Positions 1 to 9,670 of a stretch of 64,000 nucleotides of DNA are shown in pieces. The position numbers and the translations under genes were made by a program. The DNA is from an uncultured Draconibacterium sp. (lineage in GTDB: Bacteria > Bacteroidota > Bacteroidia > Bacteroidales > Prolixibacteraceae), in contig NZ_CAJXYQ010000004.1 of assembly GCF_913063105.1 (NCBI RefSeq), positions 124,001 through 188,000 on the forward strand, read 5' to 3'. The notes beneath the pieces are model-generated. The model made no database searches, had not been told where the DNA came from, and was given only the letters and a program-made list of their open reading frames with translations. Each line of letters starts with the position of its first letter. Within the stretch, counting starts at the first letter, position 1.

Positions 1-3000
1 GAGGCATTCTTTTGTAAGTTTCTCTTCAAACTCTTCCTCCTTAACACGTTTGTCTTCAACATACATAAATTTATCGGGCAAAAACTTGAGAAGAAGTGTC
101 TCCAACTCTTTCTTAAATACTGGTTTTTGCAGGAAATCATCAAAAAGCATCTCAATTAAATCACTGCGCGATTTTAAGGTAGATGCAGAAAAGGCAATTA
201 CGGGTATTTCTTTGAGTTTTTTATCTTCTTTAATAATCCGGGTAACTTCAAATCCATCAATCCCCGGCATACGAATATCCATAAATATCAGATCGGGTTG
301 AACGGTATTAAGTTTTGCCAGTGCTTCCGATCCATCCGAGGCTTCAACATAAGTTACTTCCTCCGAATTTATTAATGCCTTTAAAACATCAATATTGTAG
401 TCAATATCATCAACAATCATAACCGTACACGGCCCCAGTTTGGCATTCAAATTGGGCATTTCGCTACGCTCTTGTTTTTGGTCTCTTACCGTTTTATCAA
501 CCTTTACCCCATGCAAAGTAACCGAAATTGTAGTTCCCTTTCCTTCGCTACTTTTTAACGATATTGTTCCATTCAACCTTTTTAGTAATCCATCAACAAT
601 AGCCAATCCCAATCCGGTACCTTCATATTTTCGGTTGCTTGTTCCATCCTGTTGCGAAAACGATTTAAAAATTAAATGTTGTTTATCTTTTTTAATTCCT
701 ATTCCGGTATCCTCAACGGTTATAACCAAATCCACTTCATCATCTTGTTCGGTTTCGGTGGCAAAAGCAAATACATGAACATACCCTTTTTCAGTAAATT
801 TTACGGCATTACTAACCAGATTAAAAATTATCTGGTAAAACCGCAACTCATCCATTAAAATATATTGTGGCACCGACTCTTCGGTTGTAAGTTTAAAGCT
901 TAAACCTTTTCGCTCCACCTCACTCATAAAAGCCAACTTCACATCCGATATAATTTCATTATAGTTCATCGGATTATATTCCACATCAATTTTTCCTGAT
1001 TCGATTCTCGAAAGATCGAGAATGTCGTTTATAACATTCAATAAATTTCTACCGCTGTTAATTATGGAAGACAGGTAGCCCTTATGCAGGTTTACGTCGG
1101 TATTATCGTATAACCACTGGCTGAATCCGAGTATGGCATTTAACGGGGTACGAATTTCGTGTGAAACATTGGCCAAAAATTCCGATTTCATTTTTGAAGC
1201 TTCTTCGGCCTTGTTTTTTGCCTGTTCCAACACCTTTTCGTTTTGTTTTATAATGCTGACATCCCTGATGATTATCAATACCTCTGTCTCATTCAACTTC
1301 ACCAGGCGAGCTTCATAATACTCTACTTCATCCCAGTTCAGGTTTTTAAACTCAACTTGCGATTCGCTCTCCACCAGGCATTTGGCAATCGATTCAATAA
1401 ATAATTCAGAAAGTTTTTTGTTAAATGCCTGCTGAATTGATCTGCTTTTATTGTCTTTAACCAGGTTTGACAAATTAGACCCAGGAGCTGCTTTTAAGGC
1501 CTTTATCTCTCCTGTGTTTTTAGCATGAATAATTACATCGGGGATGGAATCAATTATAATCCGGTTTTCTTTTTCACTCTCAACAAGTTCGTTCTGAACC
1601 CGTTGCCTCAAAAAGTTATGCGAAATCAAGTTTGAGATGGTACGCAGTAATTCTAATTCCGATTGACGCCACATCCTGTTTTTCTCGCATTCATCAAAAC
1701 CAATAAACCCAAGTTGATTTTCTTTCCCAATTAAAGGCAACACCAATATAGATTTAATTCCCTGTGGCTCTAAAATAGCAATCAGGTCTTCGGGTAATTC
1801 CGAGATGTTTTCGGAAAATATTATTCCTTCTTCATCAAGAAATTTTTTCCACGATGGAATGGCAGTATAAGGAATATCCTGCAGTTCATCCATTTGCGGC
1901 TCTATTCCCGTGTTGCACCACTCGTAAGTATTGCTGGTAAGATTACCATCAGTACTGTCTTCAAAAATATAAACACGGCTCACGTTTAAATGCTCTCCTA
2001 CTATACGTAAAGCTGCAGTGGTTTTATTTTCAAAATCAGTTAGCGAGTTATAACTCATTGATATTTCGGAGAGTAAAACCTGTTGCTTTAGGTTTTGTTC
2101 GATTTCAAGCTCCTGTTTTTTTCGTAAAGTAATATCAAACATTACTCCTCGTATACCAATAACCTCTCCCTGTAAAATAATCGGGCTGGTATAAACTATT
2201 ACTGATAAACGTTCGCCGTTTTTCTTTTCAACAATATATTCGTTTGATGAAGTTTCTGAAGTTTTAATAATTTTCCTGATATTATCGCGCACTTTTTTGC
2301 GGTACTCATCCGGAAATATTTTAAGAATATTAAAATTGTTGCTTAGCACTTCCTGCTTGGTATAACCAAACTTCTCAACAGCAAAATGATTGGCGTAGGT
2401 TACAAATCCATTTTTATCCAATTCGCAAATCATTTCCGGCAGCGACTCGGTAAGTTCCCGGTAACGTTTTTCACTTTTTTCCAGTCGTTCCTGATCAAGT
2501 TTTTGTTGTGTAATATCATGGGCCACAACTATTATTTCAGAAAAAACACAATCTTTCTCTGATAACAATTCAACGTTTGGTTTTGAAAGGGCCTGTTGTT
2601 TTATTACACAAAACTTACATTTTTCGCTCGAGAATTGCAGGTTGATGCGCAACCAAATCCGATTGCCAGCTTTTGATTTCACCGAAATCTCGTAATAATT
2701 CAAACAACTCTTCTCCAGAAACTTGCGGGCAAAATGTATAAATGTCTTTTTTCGTTCGGCAGGAGCAAGAAAATCCATTACATTTTTTCCTTGTAACTTT
2801 TCATCTTTGGTGCCAATAATTTTATCAACAATCTGGTTGGTAAACTTGATGTTTCCTTTCATGTCAAGCCGGAATATCATGTCGTTGATACTCTCAACCA
2901 TGGTTTGGTATTCCAACTCCGATTCATGAAGCGCCCTTGTTCTTTTTTCAACCAGCGATTCCAGATTGGCGTTTAAGTCTTTTAACTGTTCATTTGAATG

Positions 3001-3102
3001 GTATAATTCCAGCGACTTTTTTTCCAATAATTGTTCTGCTTCTTCTCTGGCTGCACTCTCTCTAGCCAGTTTTCGTTTTATGAGTTCAATCTCCTTGCTC
3101 AT
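1..3102 (-). CDS. Hybrid sensor histidine kinase (PAS-PAS-GAF-HisKA-HATPase-REC), 3' end outside the window
   Basis: The reading frame is open from the ATG at 3102 to the window edge, about 1034 residues, so the C-terminus is missing. In order it shows an N-terminal coiled coil (about residues 5-60), two PAS domains, a GAF domain, a further PAS-like linker, a HisKA H-box with the phospho-accepting histidine at residue 648 (codon at 1159-1161), an HATPase domain with DTGIGI and GTGLGL boxes, and a receiver domain with the phospho-accepting aspartate at residue 942 in FMDIRMPGIDGF. I see no membrane segment, so it is probably cytoplasmic. Its start lies 1 base after the stop of the H-NOX gene, so the two are very likely co-translated. 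H-NOX proteins elsewhere inhibit or tune their partner kinase when they bind NO; the same role is inferred here. The output partner is not visible. Confidence 0.9.
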   Translation of the reverse strand, partial: MSKEIELIKRKLARESAAREEAEQLLEKKSLELYHSNEQLKDLNANLESLVEKRTRALHESELEYQTMVESINDMIFRLDMKGNIKFTNQIVDKIIGTKDEKLQGKNVMDFLAPAERKKTFIHFARKFLEKSCLNYYEISVKSKAGNRIWLRINLQFSSEKCKFCVIKQQALSKPNVELLSEKDCVFSEIIVVAHDITQQKLDQERLEKSEKRYRELTESLPEMICELDKNGFVTYANHFAVEKFGYTKQEVLSNNFNILKIFPDEYRKKVRDNIRKIIKTSETSSNEYIVEKKNGERLSVIVYTSPIILQGEVIGIRGVMFDITLRKKQELEIEQNLKQQVLLSEISMSYNSLTDFENKTTAALRIVGEHLNVSRVYIFEDSTDGNLTSNTYEWCNTGIEPQMDELQDIPYTAIPSWKKFLDEEGIIFSENISELPEDLIAILEPQGIKSILVLPLIGKENQLGFIGFDECEKNRMWRQSELELLRTISNLISHNFLRQRVQNELVESEKENRIIIDSIPDVIIHAKNTGEIKALKAAPGSNLSNLVKDNKSRSIQQAFNKKLSELFIESIAKCLVESESQVEFKNLNWDEVEYYEARLVKLNETEVLIIIRDVSIIKQNEKVLEQAKNKAEEASKMKSEFLANVSHEIRTPLNAILGFSQWLYDNTDVNLHKGYLSSIINSGRNLLNVINDILDLSRIESGKIDVEYNPMNYNEIISDVKLAFMSEVERKGLSFKLTTEESVPQYILMDELRFYQIIFNLVSNAVKFTEKGYVHVFAFATETEQDDEVDLVITVEDTGIGIKKDKQHLIFKSFSQQDGTSNRKYEGTGLGLAIVDGLLKRLNGTISLKSSEGKGTTISVTLHGVKVDKTVRDQKQERSEMPNLNAKLGPCTVMIVDDIDYNIDVLKALINSEEVTYVEASDGSEALAKLNTVQPDLIFMDIRMPGIDGFEVTRIIKEDKKLKEIPVIAFSASTLKSRSDLIEMLFDDFLQKPVFKKELETLLLKFLPDKFMYVEDKRVKEEEFEEKLTKECL

Positions 3103-3103
3103 A

Positions 3104-3640
3104 TTATTTTACCATTCTGAATCGAACCACCGATCCATCCTTTTCAATGTTTTCCTTTTCTATGGTTACCTTCTCTCCAAAATGCTTTATGCATCCGTGT
3201 ATTAATCCTTCCGCAAAATCACCAAGTTTTCGGGCAGAATGGTATACCATAACCATTTTATCTTTGCTTAACTCCTCCACTTGAAAAGTAGGTAACTCTG
3301 CATCGGGGTATAGTTTTAATACCTCAACATGAATGGTATTTTCCACATCAGCCAGCAGTTCAAACGAATTGGTTTTTCCTTCAAAAAAAGCAGGATATCC
3401 TTTTACAAAAACTTTAAAAGCATACTCTCCAAAGGCATACAATAATTTATCAACAGGAATATTCTTTGTTTTACTCAATGCTACAACCAGGGCAACCATC
3501 TCTGCAGCATCGTAGGTTCCAACGTTTGTATAAACACCATTGCGCGGCACCTTTGATTGTTCAATAATGCTATCAACTGTTTCGTAACCGAATTCCTTTT
3601 CAACCATTTCAAGAAATTCTTTAAAGATTAATCCTTTCAT
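3104..3640 (-). CDS. H-NOX heme nitric oxide-binding sensor
   Basis: 178 residues, the normal length of a stand-alone bacterial H-NOX protein. The MKGLIFKEFLEMVE start is typical. His104 in NTIHVEVLKLYP is the expected proximal heme ligand, and the heme-propionate motif Y-x-S-x-R is present as Tyr133, Ser135 and Arg137. The position matching the distal tyrosine that lets some clostridial H-NOX proteins hold O2 is Phe142 here, so NO-selective binding is expected (inference from family knowledge). It is the first gene of a two-gene operon with the hybrid kinase, and is divergent from ugd. Known functions of such pairs are NO-controlled biofilm formation, motility or metabolism; the exopolysaccharide genes in this window make biofilm control an attractive but unproven guess. 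Confidence 0.93.
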   Translation of the reverse strand: MKGLIFKEFLEMVEKEFGYETVDSIIEQSKVPRNGVYTNVGTYDAAEMVALVVALSKTKNIPVDKLLYAFGEYAFKVFVKGYPAFFEGKTNSFELLADVENTIHVEVLKLYPDAELPTFQVEELSKDKMVMVYHSARKLGDFAEGLIHGCIKHFGEKVTIEKENIEKDGSVVRFRMVK

Positions 3641-3953
3641 AAAATATTGATTTTAAAAGTGCGTCTTATCCTTCTGATAGTTATAAAAAATTTGACAAAA
3701 TCAGATATGAAGATAGTTGTTTTGATTTACGATTGCAACAGTAGATTTCTGTGAACAAAGGTTTTTTTCAAAAAGCGCATATTTACTGCTTTTTTACCCC
3801 ATTTTTAGGCAAAAAATGATAGGTAAAAATCAAAAATATTCTTATTTTGTAATGGATTGGTTTAATTGTTTTATAATCAGATGATATCAAACAAACCACT
3901 TAGTTTTTGACGCGATTAACGATACGAAATTTACAAATTAAATTAAATCAACT
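3641..3953. promoter_or_regulatory. Divergent intergenic region between H-NOX and ugd
   Basis: AT-rich region of 313 bases without a gene, from which H-NOX is read leftward and ugd rightward. The only exact TAnnTTTG match I found is on the minus strand at 3831-3838 (TATTTTTG), without a clear TTG about 19 bases upstream of it; it would leave a leader of roughly 190 bases for the H-NOX operon. A near-match, TAGTTTTTG, lies on the plus strand about 45 bases before ugd. Neither is convincing on its own. Confidence 0.3.
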
Positions 3954-5276
3954 ATGAAAATTTCTGTAGTAGGAACAGGTTATGTTGGATTGGTTTCAGG
4001 AACATGCTTTGCAGAAACCGGTGTTAATGTTGCTTGTGTTGACATTGACGAGAAAAAGATTGAGAACCTGAACAATGGAATAATCCCCATTTATGAGCCG
4101 GGCCTGGAAGACATTTACAAAAAGAATGTCGAAAAAGGACGGCTTGAATTTACCACAAATCTTGCCGAAAGTATAAAAGAAGCCGAAGCAGTATTTATTG
4201 CTGTTGGTACCCCACCCGACGAAGATGGCAGTGCCGACCTAAAGTATGTGTTGGGTGTTGCCAGGGAAATTGGAAAAAATATGGATCACTACCTGGTAGT
4301 TGTTACTAAAAGTACAGTGCCGGTAGGAACTTCGGCTAAAGTAAAACAGGCCATACTTGAAGAACTGGAAAAAAGAAATGAAGATATTCCCTTTGATGTT
4401 GCTTCAAATCCGGAGTTCCTGAAAGAAGGTAGTGCTGTTGATGATTTCCTGAAACCCGACCGTATTGTTATCGGGACAGAATCGAAAAAAGCACAAAAAG
4501 TAATGAAACGCTTGTATAAACCATTCCTGTTAAATGGTCACCCCATTCTTTTTATGGATATTACTTCTTCTGAAATGACCAAATATGCTGCCAATTCGAT
4601 GCTGGCTACCAAAATTAGTTTTATAAACGATATTGCCAACCTGTGCGAAATTGTTGGAGCCGATGTGGATAACGTACGTAAAGGAATAGGATCGGACGTA
4701 CGTATCGGTCATAAATTTATTTATCCCGGTACAGGCTACGGCGGCTCTTGTTTCCCGAAAGATGTACAGGCACTTATTAGAACTGCCGATGAGCACAACT
4801 ACTCGCTTGAAATTTTAAAAGCTGTTGAAACCGTAAACTACCGCCAAAAAGAGGTACTGTTTAGCAAGTTAAACAAAAGGTTTGGCGGCGATTTAAAAGG
4901 TAAAAAGTTTGCCATGTGGGGACTGGCTTTTAAACCCAAAACCGACGATATGCGCGAAGCACCTTCCTTGGTAATCATTGAAAAGTTACTTGCTGCCGGT
5001 GCATCTGTTGTAGCCTACGACCCCGTTGCAATGACCGAAGCCAAACGTATTTTAGGCGATAAAATTAGTTATGCAAAAGATGAATACGAAGCCGTAATTG
5101 ATGCTGATGCACTGATTCTTGTAACCGAATGGTCGGAATTTAGGTTGCCTAACTTTAAAGTGTTGGAGAAACTGTTAAAGAACAAGCTCATTTTTGATGG
5201 AAGAAACATTTATGATCCGGAAGAATTAAAAGAAATGGAGTTTGAGTATTATGCAATTGGTAGAAAAACAAACTAA
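3954..5276 (+). CDS. ugd: UDP-glucose 6-dehydrogenase
   Basis: 440 residues, full family length. It oxidises UDP-glucose twice with NAD+ to UDP-glucuronate in the cytoplasm. The N-terminus has the Rossmann motif GTGYVGL (residues 7-13). The catalytic cysteine is Cys266 in GYGGSCFPKD, and the conserved lysine and aspartate regions AANSMLATK and FKPKTDDMREAPS are present. The stop is 6 bases before the decarboxylase gene, so the two form an operon turning UDP-glucose into UDP-xylose. The nearby exopolysaccharide locus is a likely consumer of these sugars. Confidence 0.96.
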   Translation: MKISVVGTGYVGLVSGTCFAETGVNVACVDIDEKKIENLNNGIIPIYEPGLEDIYKKNVEKGRLEFTTNLAESIKEAEAVFIAVGTPPDEDGSADLKYVLGVAREIGKNMDHYLVVVTKSTVPVGTSAKVKQAILEELEKRNEDIPFDVASNPEFLKEGSAVDDFLKPDRIVIGTESKKAQKVMKRLYKPFLLNGHPILFMDITSSEMTKYAANSMLATKISFINDIANLCEIVGADVDNVRKGIGSDVRIGHKFIYPGTGYGGSCFPKDVQALIRTADEHNYSLEILKAVETVNYRQKEVLFSKLNKRFGGDLKGKKFAMWGLAFKPKTDDMREAPSLVIIEKLLAAGASVVAYDPVAMTEAKRILGDKISYAKDEYEAVIDADALILVTEWSEFRLPNFKVLEKLLKNKLIFDGRNIYDPEELKEMEFEYYAIGRKTN

Positions 5277-5282
5277 AAAAAT

Positions 5283-6233
5283 ATGAAAAGAATTTTAGTA
5301 ACAGGAGGTGCCGGTTTTGTGGGATCTCATTTATGCGAAAGACTGTTAAATGAGGGAAACGAAGTGATTTGTCTCGATAACTACTTTACCGGTAAAAAAC
5401 GAAAAATCATACATCTGCTCGACAATCCGTTTTTTGAATTGATTAGGCATGATGTTACTCAACCCTATTTCATTGAGGTAGATGAAATTTATAACCTGGC
5501 CTGTCCTGCCTCGCCGGTTCATTACCAATACAACCCCATTAAAACGATTAAAACTTCGGTTATGGGAGCCGTAAATATGTTGGGCCTGGCCAAGCGAATT
5601 AAAGCTAAAATTCTTCAGGCATCAACCAGCGAAGTATACGGCGACCCGGCTATTCATCCACAAACTGAAGACTATTGGGGAAATGTAAACCCAATTGGTA
5701 TTCGCTCGTGTTACGACGAGGGGAAACGATGTGCCGAATCGCTCTTCGTAAATTACCACGCCCAAAACGAAGTTCTAATTAAAATTATACGCATTTTTAA
5801 TACTTACGGACCAAAAATGGAACCGGATGATGGCCGTGTGGTTTCTAACTTTATTATTCAGGCACTTCAGGGGCAAGACATCACCATTTTTGGCGATGGA
5901 CAGCAAACACGGAGCTTTCAGTACGTGAGCGACCTGGTTGAAGGTATGATACGAATGATGGCAACGGAAGACAGTTTTACCGGACCGATAAACATTGGGA
6001 ATCCGGGTGAATTTACCATGCTTGAGTTGGCCAGTGAAATCATTGATATCACCGGGTCAAAATCAAAAATTATTCACCTGCCTTTACCAAAAGATGATCC
6101 GACACAACGCCAGCCTGACATTACTTTGGCCAAAGAAAAACTGAATGGTTGGGAGCCGAAAATACCGCTGCGCGATGGACTTACAAAAACCATTAATTAT
6201 TTCGACCAGCTTTTAAAAGAAGGAAAAGCATAA
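5283..6233 (+). CDS. UDP-glucuronate decarboxylase (UDP-xylose synthase)
   Basis: 316 residues, an extended short-chain dehydrogenase. The NAD-binding motif [14 protein letters not shown] lies at residues 8-21 and the catalytic pair is Tyr144 and Lys148 in SCYDEGKR. The ETYDEGKR-like signature and the [19 protein letters not shown] stretch are characteristic of UXS enzymes rather than of 4-epimerases. It converts UDP-glucuronate, made by the preceding gene, to UDP-xylose, a precursor for extracellular or cell-surface polysaccharide. A strong hairpin terminator follows 27 bases after the stop. Confidence 0.94.
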   Translation: MKRILVTGGAGFVGSHLCERLLNEGNEVICLDNYFTGKKRKIIHLLDNPFFELIRHDVTQPYFIEVDEIYNLACPASPVHYQYNPIKTIKTSVMGAVNMLGLAKRIKAKILQASTSEVYGDPAIHPQTEDYWGNVNPIGIRSCYDEGKRCAESLFVNYHAQNEVLIKIIRIFNTYGPKMEPDDGRVVSNFIIQALQGQDITIFGDGQQTRSFQYVSDLVEGMIRMMATEDSFTGPINIGNPGEFTMLELASEIIDITGSKSKIIHLPLPKDDPTQRQPDITLAKEKLNGWEPKIPLRDGLTKTINYFDQLLKEGKA

Positions 6234-6260
6234 AGCTACATCCATATTTCGACCTTAATT

Positions 6261-6321
6261 AAGATGAAATCTGCCGAAAATAACGTTATTTAGCCCCGGC
6301 AGTTTTCATCTTTATTTTTTT
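6261..6321 (+). terminator. Rho-independent terminator after ugd-uxs
   Basis: The arms AAGATGAAATCTGCCG (6261-6276) and CGGCAGTTTTCATCTT (from 6297) pair over 15 base pairs with one T-T mismatch, followed by a T-rich tract at 6311-6321. The loop holds a second small palindrome around TAACGTTA. The T-rich tract touches the start region of the next gene, so that gene probably has its own promoter nearby or depends on read-through. Confidence 0.85.
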
Positions 6322-6328
6322 ATTGATA

Positions 6329-7456
6329 ATGAACAGTATGAATAGTAACCTTAAAGAAACAACCCCAACCATTCTTATTGTAGATGACAACCCGAATAAT
6401 ATTAAAATTGTTGCGTTAATATTACGGTCGTTAAAATATAAAATAGTAATTGCAACCAACGGAGAGCAGGCTATTGATTTGGTAGAACAAACAAAACCAG
6501 ACTTAATATTACTGGATGTGATGATGCCAAAAATGGATGGTTTTGAAGCCTGTAAAATAATAAAATCAAAAGAAGAAAATGAAAGTACTCCGATAATTTT
6601 TATTACTGCATTAAATGATTCTGAAAGTCTGGTTAAGGGATTTCAGGCCGGAGGGGTTGATTACATCACCAAACCATTTAACAAAGATGAGCTGGTAAGC
6701 AGGGTTAAAACCCACCTTGATTTAAAACAAACGCGCGATAGCCTTGAAAGAACCACCCAACACTTATCAGAGCTAAATGCGTTGAAAGATAAAATGTTTT
6801 CGGTTATTGGTCACGACCTCAGATCGCCATTGAGCAGCGTAAAAATGACGCTTGAGTTTTTATCAAAAATTACCAACTCTCCGGATGATCCGATTGCCGA
6901 GAACATAAACATTATGCTTAAAACAACCGATGAGGTTTTTGGCTTGCTGGAAAACCTTTTGGGCTGGGCAAAATCGCAAAGCGGCAACTTAAATATTAGT
7001 AAAGAAGAAATTCAGATTTCGGATTTAATAAATAGTGTTTACCTGCTAAACAAAGGTAATCTTGAACTTAAAAAAATTTCATTTAAAACAGATGTTGAAG
7101 ATAGTGATACCGTATTTGCCGATTTAAGTACGATTAAAGTTGTACTTCGTAATTTGGTATCAAATGCCATAAAATTTACGCCTGAAAGTGGAACAATTAC
7201 AGTTTCGGCCAGCAAAAAAGAGGGAAAAATGCAGATTTGTGTGGCCGACACCGGCATTGGTATTTCGGAGGAGGATTTGCCCAAAATCTTAAATCCGAAT
7301 ACGCATCACACCACTTACGGCACCAACCGCGAAGCAGGTAGCGGACTTGGATTAAACCTGTGCAAGGATTTTGTTGAGAAAAACGGCGGAACCATTTGGG
7401 TAGAAAGCGAACAGGGAAAAGGCAGTACCTTTTGCATTGAGCTTGATGGCGTTTAA
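6329..7456 (+). CDS. Receiver-histidine kinase (REC-HisKA-HATPase)
   Basis: 375 residues from the ATG at 6329; a TTG two codons upstream is less likely and another ATG lies at 6338. The N-terminal receiver has its phospho-accepting Asp63 in LLDVMMPKMDGF and a lysine in TKPFNKDEL. HisKA follows with His162 in VIGHDLRSPLSS, then an HATPase with NAIKFTPESG, DTGIGISEEDL and GSGLGLNLCKDFV. There is no membrane segment, so the protein is a soluble relay component that receives phosphate or inhibition from another kinase. It stands alone between a terminator and a convergent gene, so its partner cannot be told from context; the H-NOX-linked hybrid kinase 3 kb away is one candidate. Confidence 0.92.
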   Translation: MNSMNSNLKETTPTILIVDDNPNNIKIVALILRSLKYKIVIATNGEQAIDLVEQTKPDLILLDVMMPKMDGFEACKIIKSKEENESTPIIFITALNDSESLVKGFQAGGVDYITKPFNKDELVSRVKTHLDLKQTRDSLERTTQHLSELNALKDKMFSVIGHDLRSPLSSVKMTLEFLSKITNSPDDPIAENINIMLKTTDEVFGLLENLLGWAKSQSGNLNISKEEIQISDLINSVYLLNKGNLELKKISFKTDVEDSDTVFADLSTIKVVLRNLVSNAIKFTPESGTITVSASKKEGKMQICVADTGIGISEEDLPKILNPNTHHTTYGTNREAGSGLGLNLCKDFVEKNGGTIWVESEQGKGSTFCIELDGV

Positions 7457-7492
7457 AGCTGTCTGTTGATTTTAGATTTGTTTTTGGAAAAA

Positions 7493-9517
7493 TTAAAACC
7501 CGCTTCGCAAAAATTTAACTGATTTTGAATATCCGGCATTGTTGGTGTAGCGCATTATAAACATGCCCCCACTCACCAGTTTGTCGGATAAACCCACCGA
7601 CAACTTTGATGAATAACTATGACCAACTTGCATTTCCTGCAATTTAACTCCCCTGATATCGTAAATCTCAATACAAAAATCATCGGCCATATTTTCAGGT
7701 ATATTAACCAGTAAATTTTCTCTGACAGGGTTTTGTATAATGCTAACCTCTTCCGGTTCCCAGGCATTTATTTGCTGAAGATATTTTTCCATATCTTCTT
7801 CCCACAAGGTGCCATTTTTGCTGGCCACTGCTTTTCGTTCAGCAAAATAATAAATCAGAATCTCGTTAACCGCAGCATAAACCGACTCTGTCATGCTAAA
7901 CCGAATATACCTGCTGGTATCATTAATGTTATGTATTTTCCAGGTGTTATATTTGTCGCAGCTCTCAACAAATAAACGGGTCCAGGCTCCGGGCTCTCCA
8001 ACTGAGACTTCAAGATTAGCAATTCCATTCATATCGTGTAAGGATATATTGGCCAAACTATATTCCTCTCCAAGATCAATATAAAAATGATATGGGCCTT
8101 TATCCATATTATAGGCAGGTTTCCACGACTCACTAATGGGATGCTCTCCAGCATCAGGTGTAAAATCCTGTTCATCAACCAGGTAAGCCGGAGGATTTAA
8201 ACTTCCTCCATCAACCTCATCTACTAACATATCAGCCGAAAGAATTATTTGTTCCTGGTAAATTTCGTATTTATCGCTGCAATCTTTAAAGTACTCCGGT
8301 CCGCCTGGTGCCCCCATACTTTTGTATTCATCGGGGTTATTGTCCTTTAGCGAGTAATCGTTTTGCGATGGATTAACAAACTTTAGTGGTGATAAATTTT
8401 GAAGCTCGTTATCCTTTACCTCGTAATTGGTATTTACTGTGGTATAATTTTTAAAAATTACAGAATATTTGTCGTCATAAAAATTGTTTTTTACCTCTAG
8501 AAAATTCAATTCATTCATATTTCGAATAATCTCATGCTCCGAATTATTAATGTCGAGAAAATAATTTCCGGAGAACTCGATGGGTGCATTTTCTGTGGTA
8601 AATTTTCGGTTGTCGACAAATACACCGCTACAGGAAGCAATGTAATTGTTGTAAAAATAATTGTTACCGCTGCCCATGGTTATAATTCCGTACGAAGCTC
8701 CCCCAATTAAAATATTGTTAAACACCGTTGCCACACTGTTGTCGCCAATTTGCAGAATGTTACCCTGAAAAGTATCGCCATCATTACCGGCAAACAGGAA
8801 GGTATTGTTGTAAATTTCAACATCTTCAACCATATTGGCAATTTGTAACGATTCGCGACCGGTGTTTTTTACAATGTTATTAAAAACCCGCACATGCCTG
8901 AATTCCATTCCCGGACTTTTAGTTTCGCCCAGGTACATACCTTCTGTAACATCTTCAATAAAGCAATCGTGTATCAATAAATTCTGAAATACCGGTGCTG
9001 GGTCGGGGGGACTGCCACCATAGTCTTTTTTAGCCATGATACCGGCAAAACCACTGTCGCTAACTTTTACAAACGCTGCCTCGCAATCCGAGCTCAAACC
9101 TGAAAAAGCAAGTCCGCAGGTACTTGCCGACAGCAAAAATCCATATTTAAAAAAACCGTGCCCGGTTCCGGTAATCTTTATATGCTGGCAATCATGAAAA
9201 GTAATTCCTCCCCATTGTTCTTTATCGTTTATGTGAACCTGACCACCTTTATTGATAAATACAATTGGATTTGACTCTTCTCCCTCCAAATCCATAAATT
9301 TTAATGCTTTGGTACGTCCTGAGGTAATAAAAACGGTGTCGCCGGCCACTGGTATAGTTTCCCAGTAACTTGCAGGAATGTAACTCGGTGCAGCATGGTC
9401 GATTGTATGGTTTTTGGCAATTGCCTGGTTGACAACACCTACAAACAATAAAAGCAAACCACAACAGAATAAGCTGATGTTATTAATATAATTTATGCAC
9501 CGAAAGCTGCCTGACAT
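7493..9517 (-). CDS. Secreted right-handed beta-helix protein with type IX sorting domain
   Basis: 674 residues. A signal peptide (about residues 10-35) leads into a parallel beta-helix region (about 70-400) marked by repeating short strands with Asn, Gly and aromatic residues such as VEIYNNTFLF and NNYFYNNYIAS. Residues about 440-570 resemble a galactose-binding (F5/8 type C) module. The last 80 residues are a type IX secretion C-terminal domain, beginning at IIQNPVRENLLV and ending with the FIMRYTNNAGYSKSVKFLR region, with the expected GxxIxRY-like core. Such proteins are often polysaccharide lyases or epimerases, but I cannot assign a catalytic activity. It sits just downstream of the exopolysaccharide locus on the same strand, separated by a terminator, so it may act on that polysaccharide. 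Confidence 0.88.
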   Translation of the reverse strand: MSGSFRCINYINNISLFCCGLLLLFVGVVNQAIAKNHTIDHAAPSYIPASYWETIPVAGDTVFITSGRTKALKFMDLEGEESNPIVFINKGGQVHINDKEQWGGITFHDCQHIKITGTGHGFFKYGFLLSASTCGLAFSGLSSDCEAAFVKVSDSGFAGIMAKKDYGGSPPDPAPVFQNLLIHDCFIEDVTEGMYLGETKSPGMEFRHVRVFNNIVKNTGRESLQIANMVEDVEIYNNTFLFAGNDGDTFQGNILQIGDNSVATVFNNILIGGASYGIITMGSGNNYFYNNYIASCSGVFVDNRKFTTENAPIEFSGNYFLDINNSEHEIIRNMNELNFLEVKNNFYDDKYSVIFKNYTTVNTNYEVKDNELQNLSPLKFVNPSQNDYSLKDNNPDEYKSMGAPGGPEYFKDCSDKYEIYQEQIILSADMLVDEVDGGSLNPPAYLVDEQDFTPDAGEHPISESWKPAYNMDKGPYHFYIDLGEEYSLANISLHDMNGIANLEVSVGEPGAWTRLFVESCDKYNTWKIHNINDTSRYIRFSMTESVYAAVNEILIYYFAERKAVASKNGTLWEEDMEKYLQQINAWEPEEVSIIQNPVRENLLVNIPENMADDFCIEIYDIRGVKLQEMQVGHSYSSKLSVGLSDKLVSGGMFIMRYTNNAGYSKSVKFLRSGF

Positions 9518-9610
9518 TTATTAACTTTTTGTGATTGATATGGTTTTACACCGGGCAATATACAAAATGTTTAACTCGGTATGTTTAATAGAATTCTGAA
9601 AAACACTGTA

Positions 9611-9644
9611 AAAAATGCTGATTTAAGGCTTAGATCGGCATTTT
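9611..9644 (-). terminator. Terminator of the exopolysaccharide operon
   Basis: On the minus strand the arms AAAATGCCGAT and ATCAGCATTTT (plus-strand 9634-9644 and 9612-9622) form an 11-base-pair stem with one G-U pair, followed by a run of six T. It lies 26 bases beyond the stop of the last glycosyltransferase and so marks the end of the long minus-strand operon. Confidence 0.8.
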
Positions 9645-9670
9645 CGGTATCAGAAATATTGAATATTGTT

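Noticed and set aside
1159..3102. Possible frameshift in the hybrid kinase between its start and the H-box
   Set aside because: On recounting the triplets, the histidine codon lies at 1159-1161, in frame with the ATG at 3102. The frame is open to the window edge.
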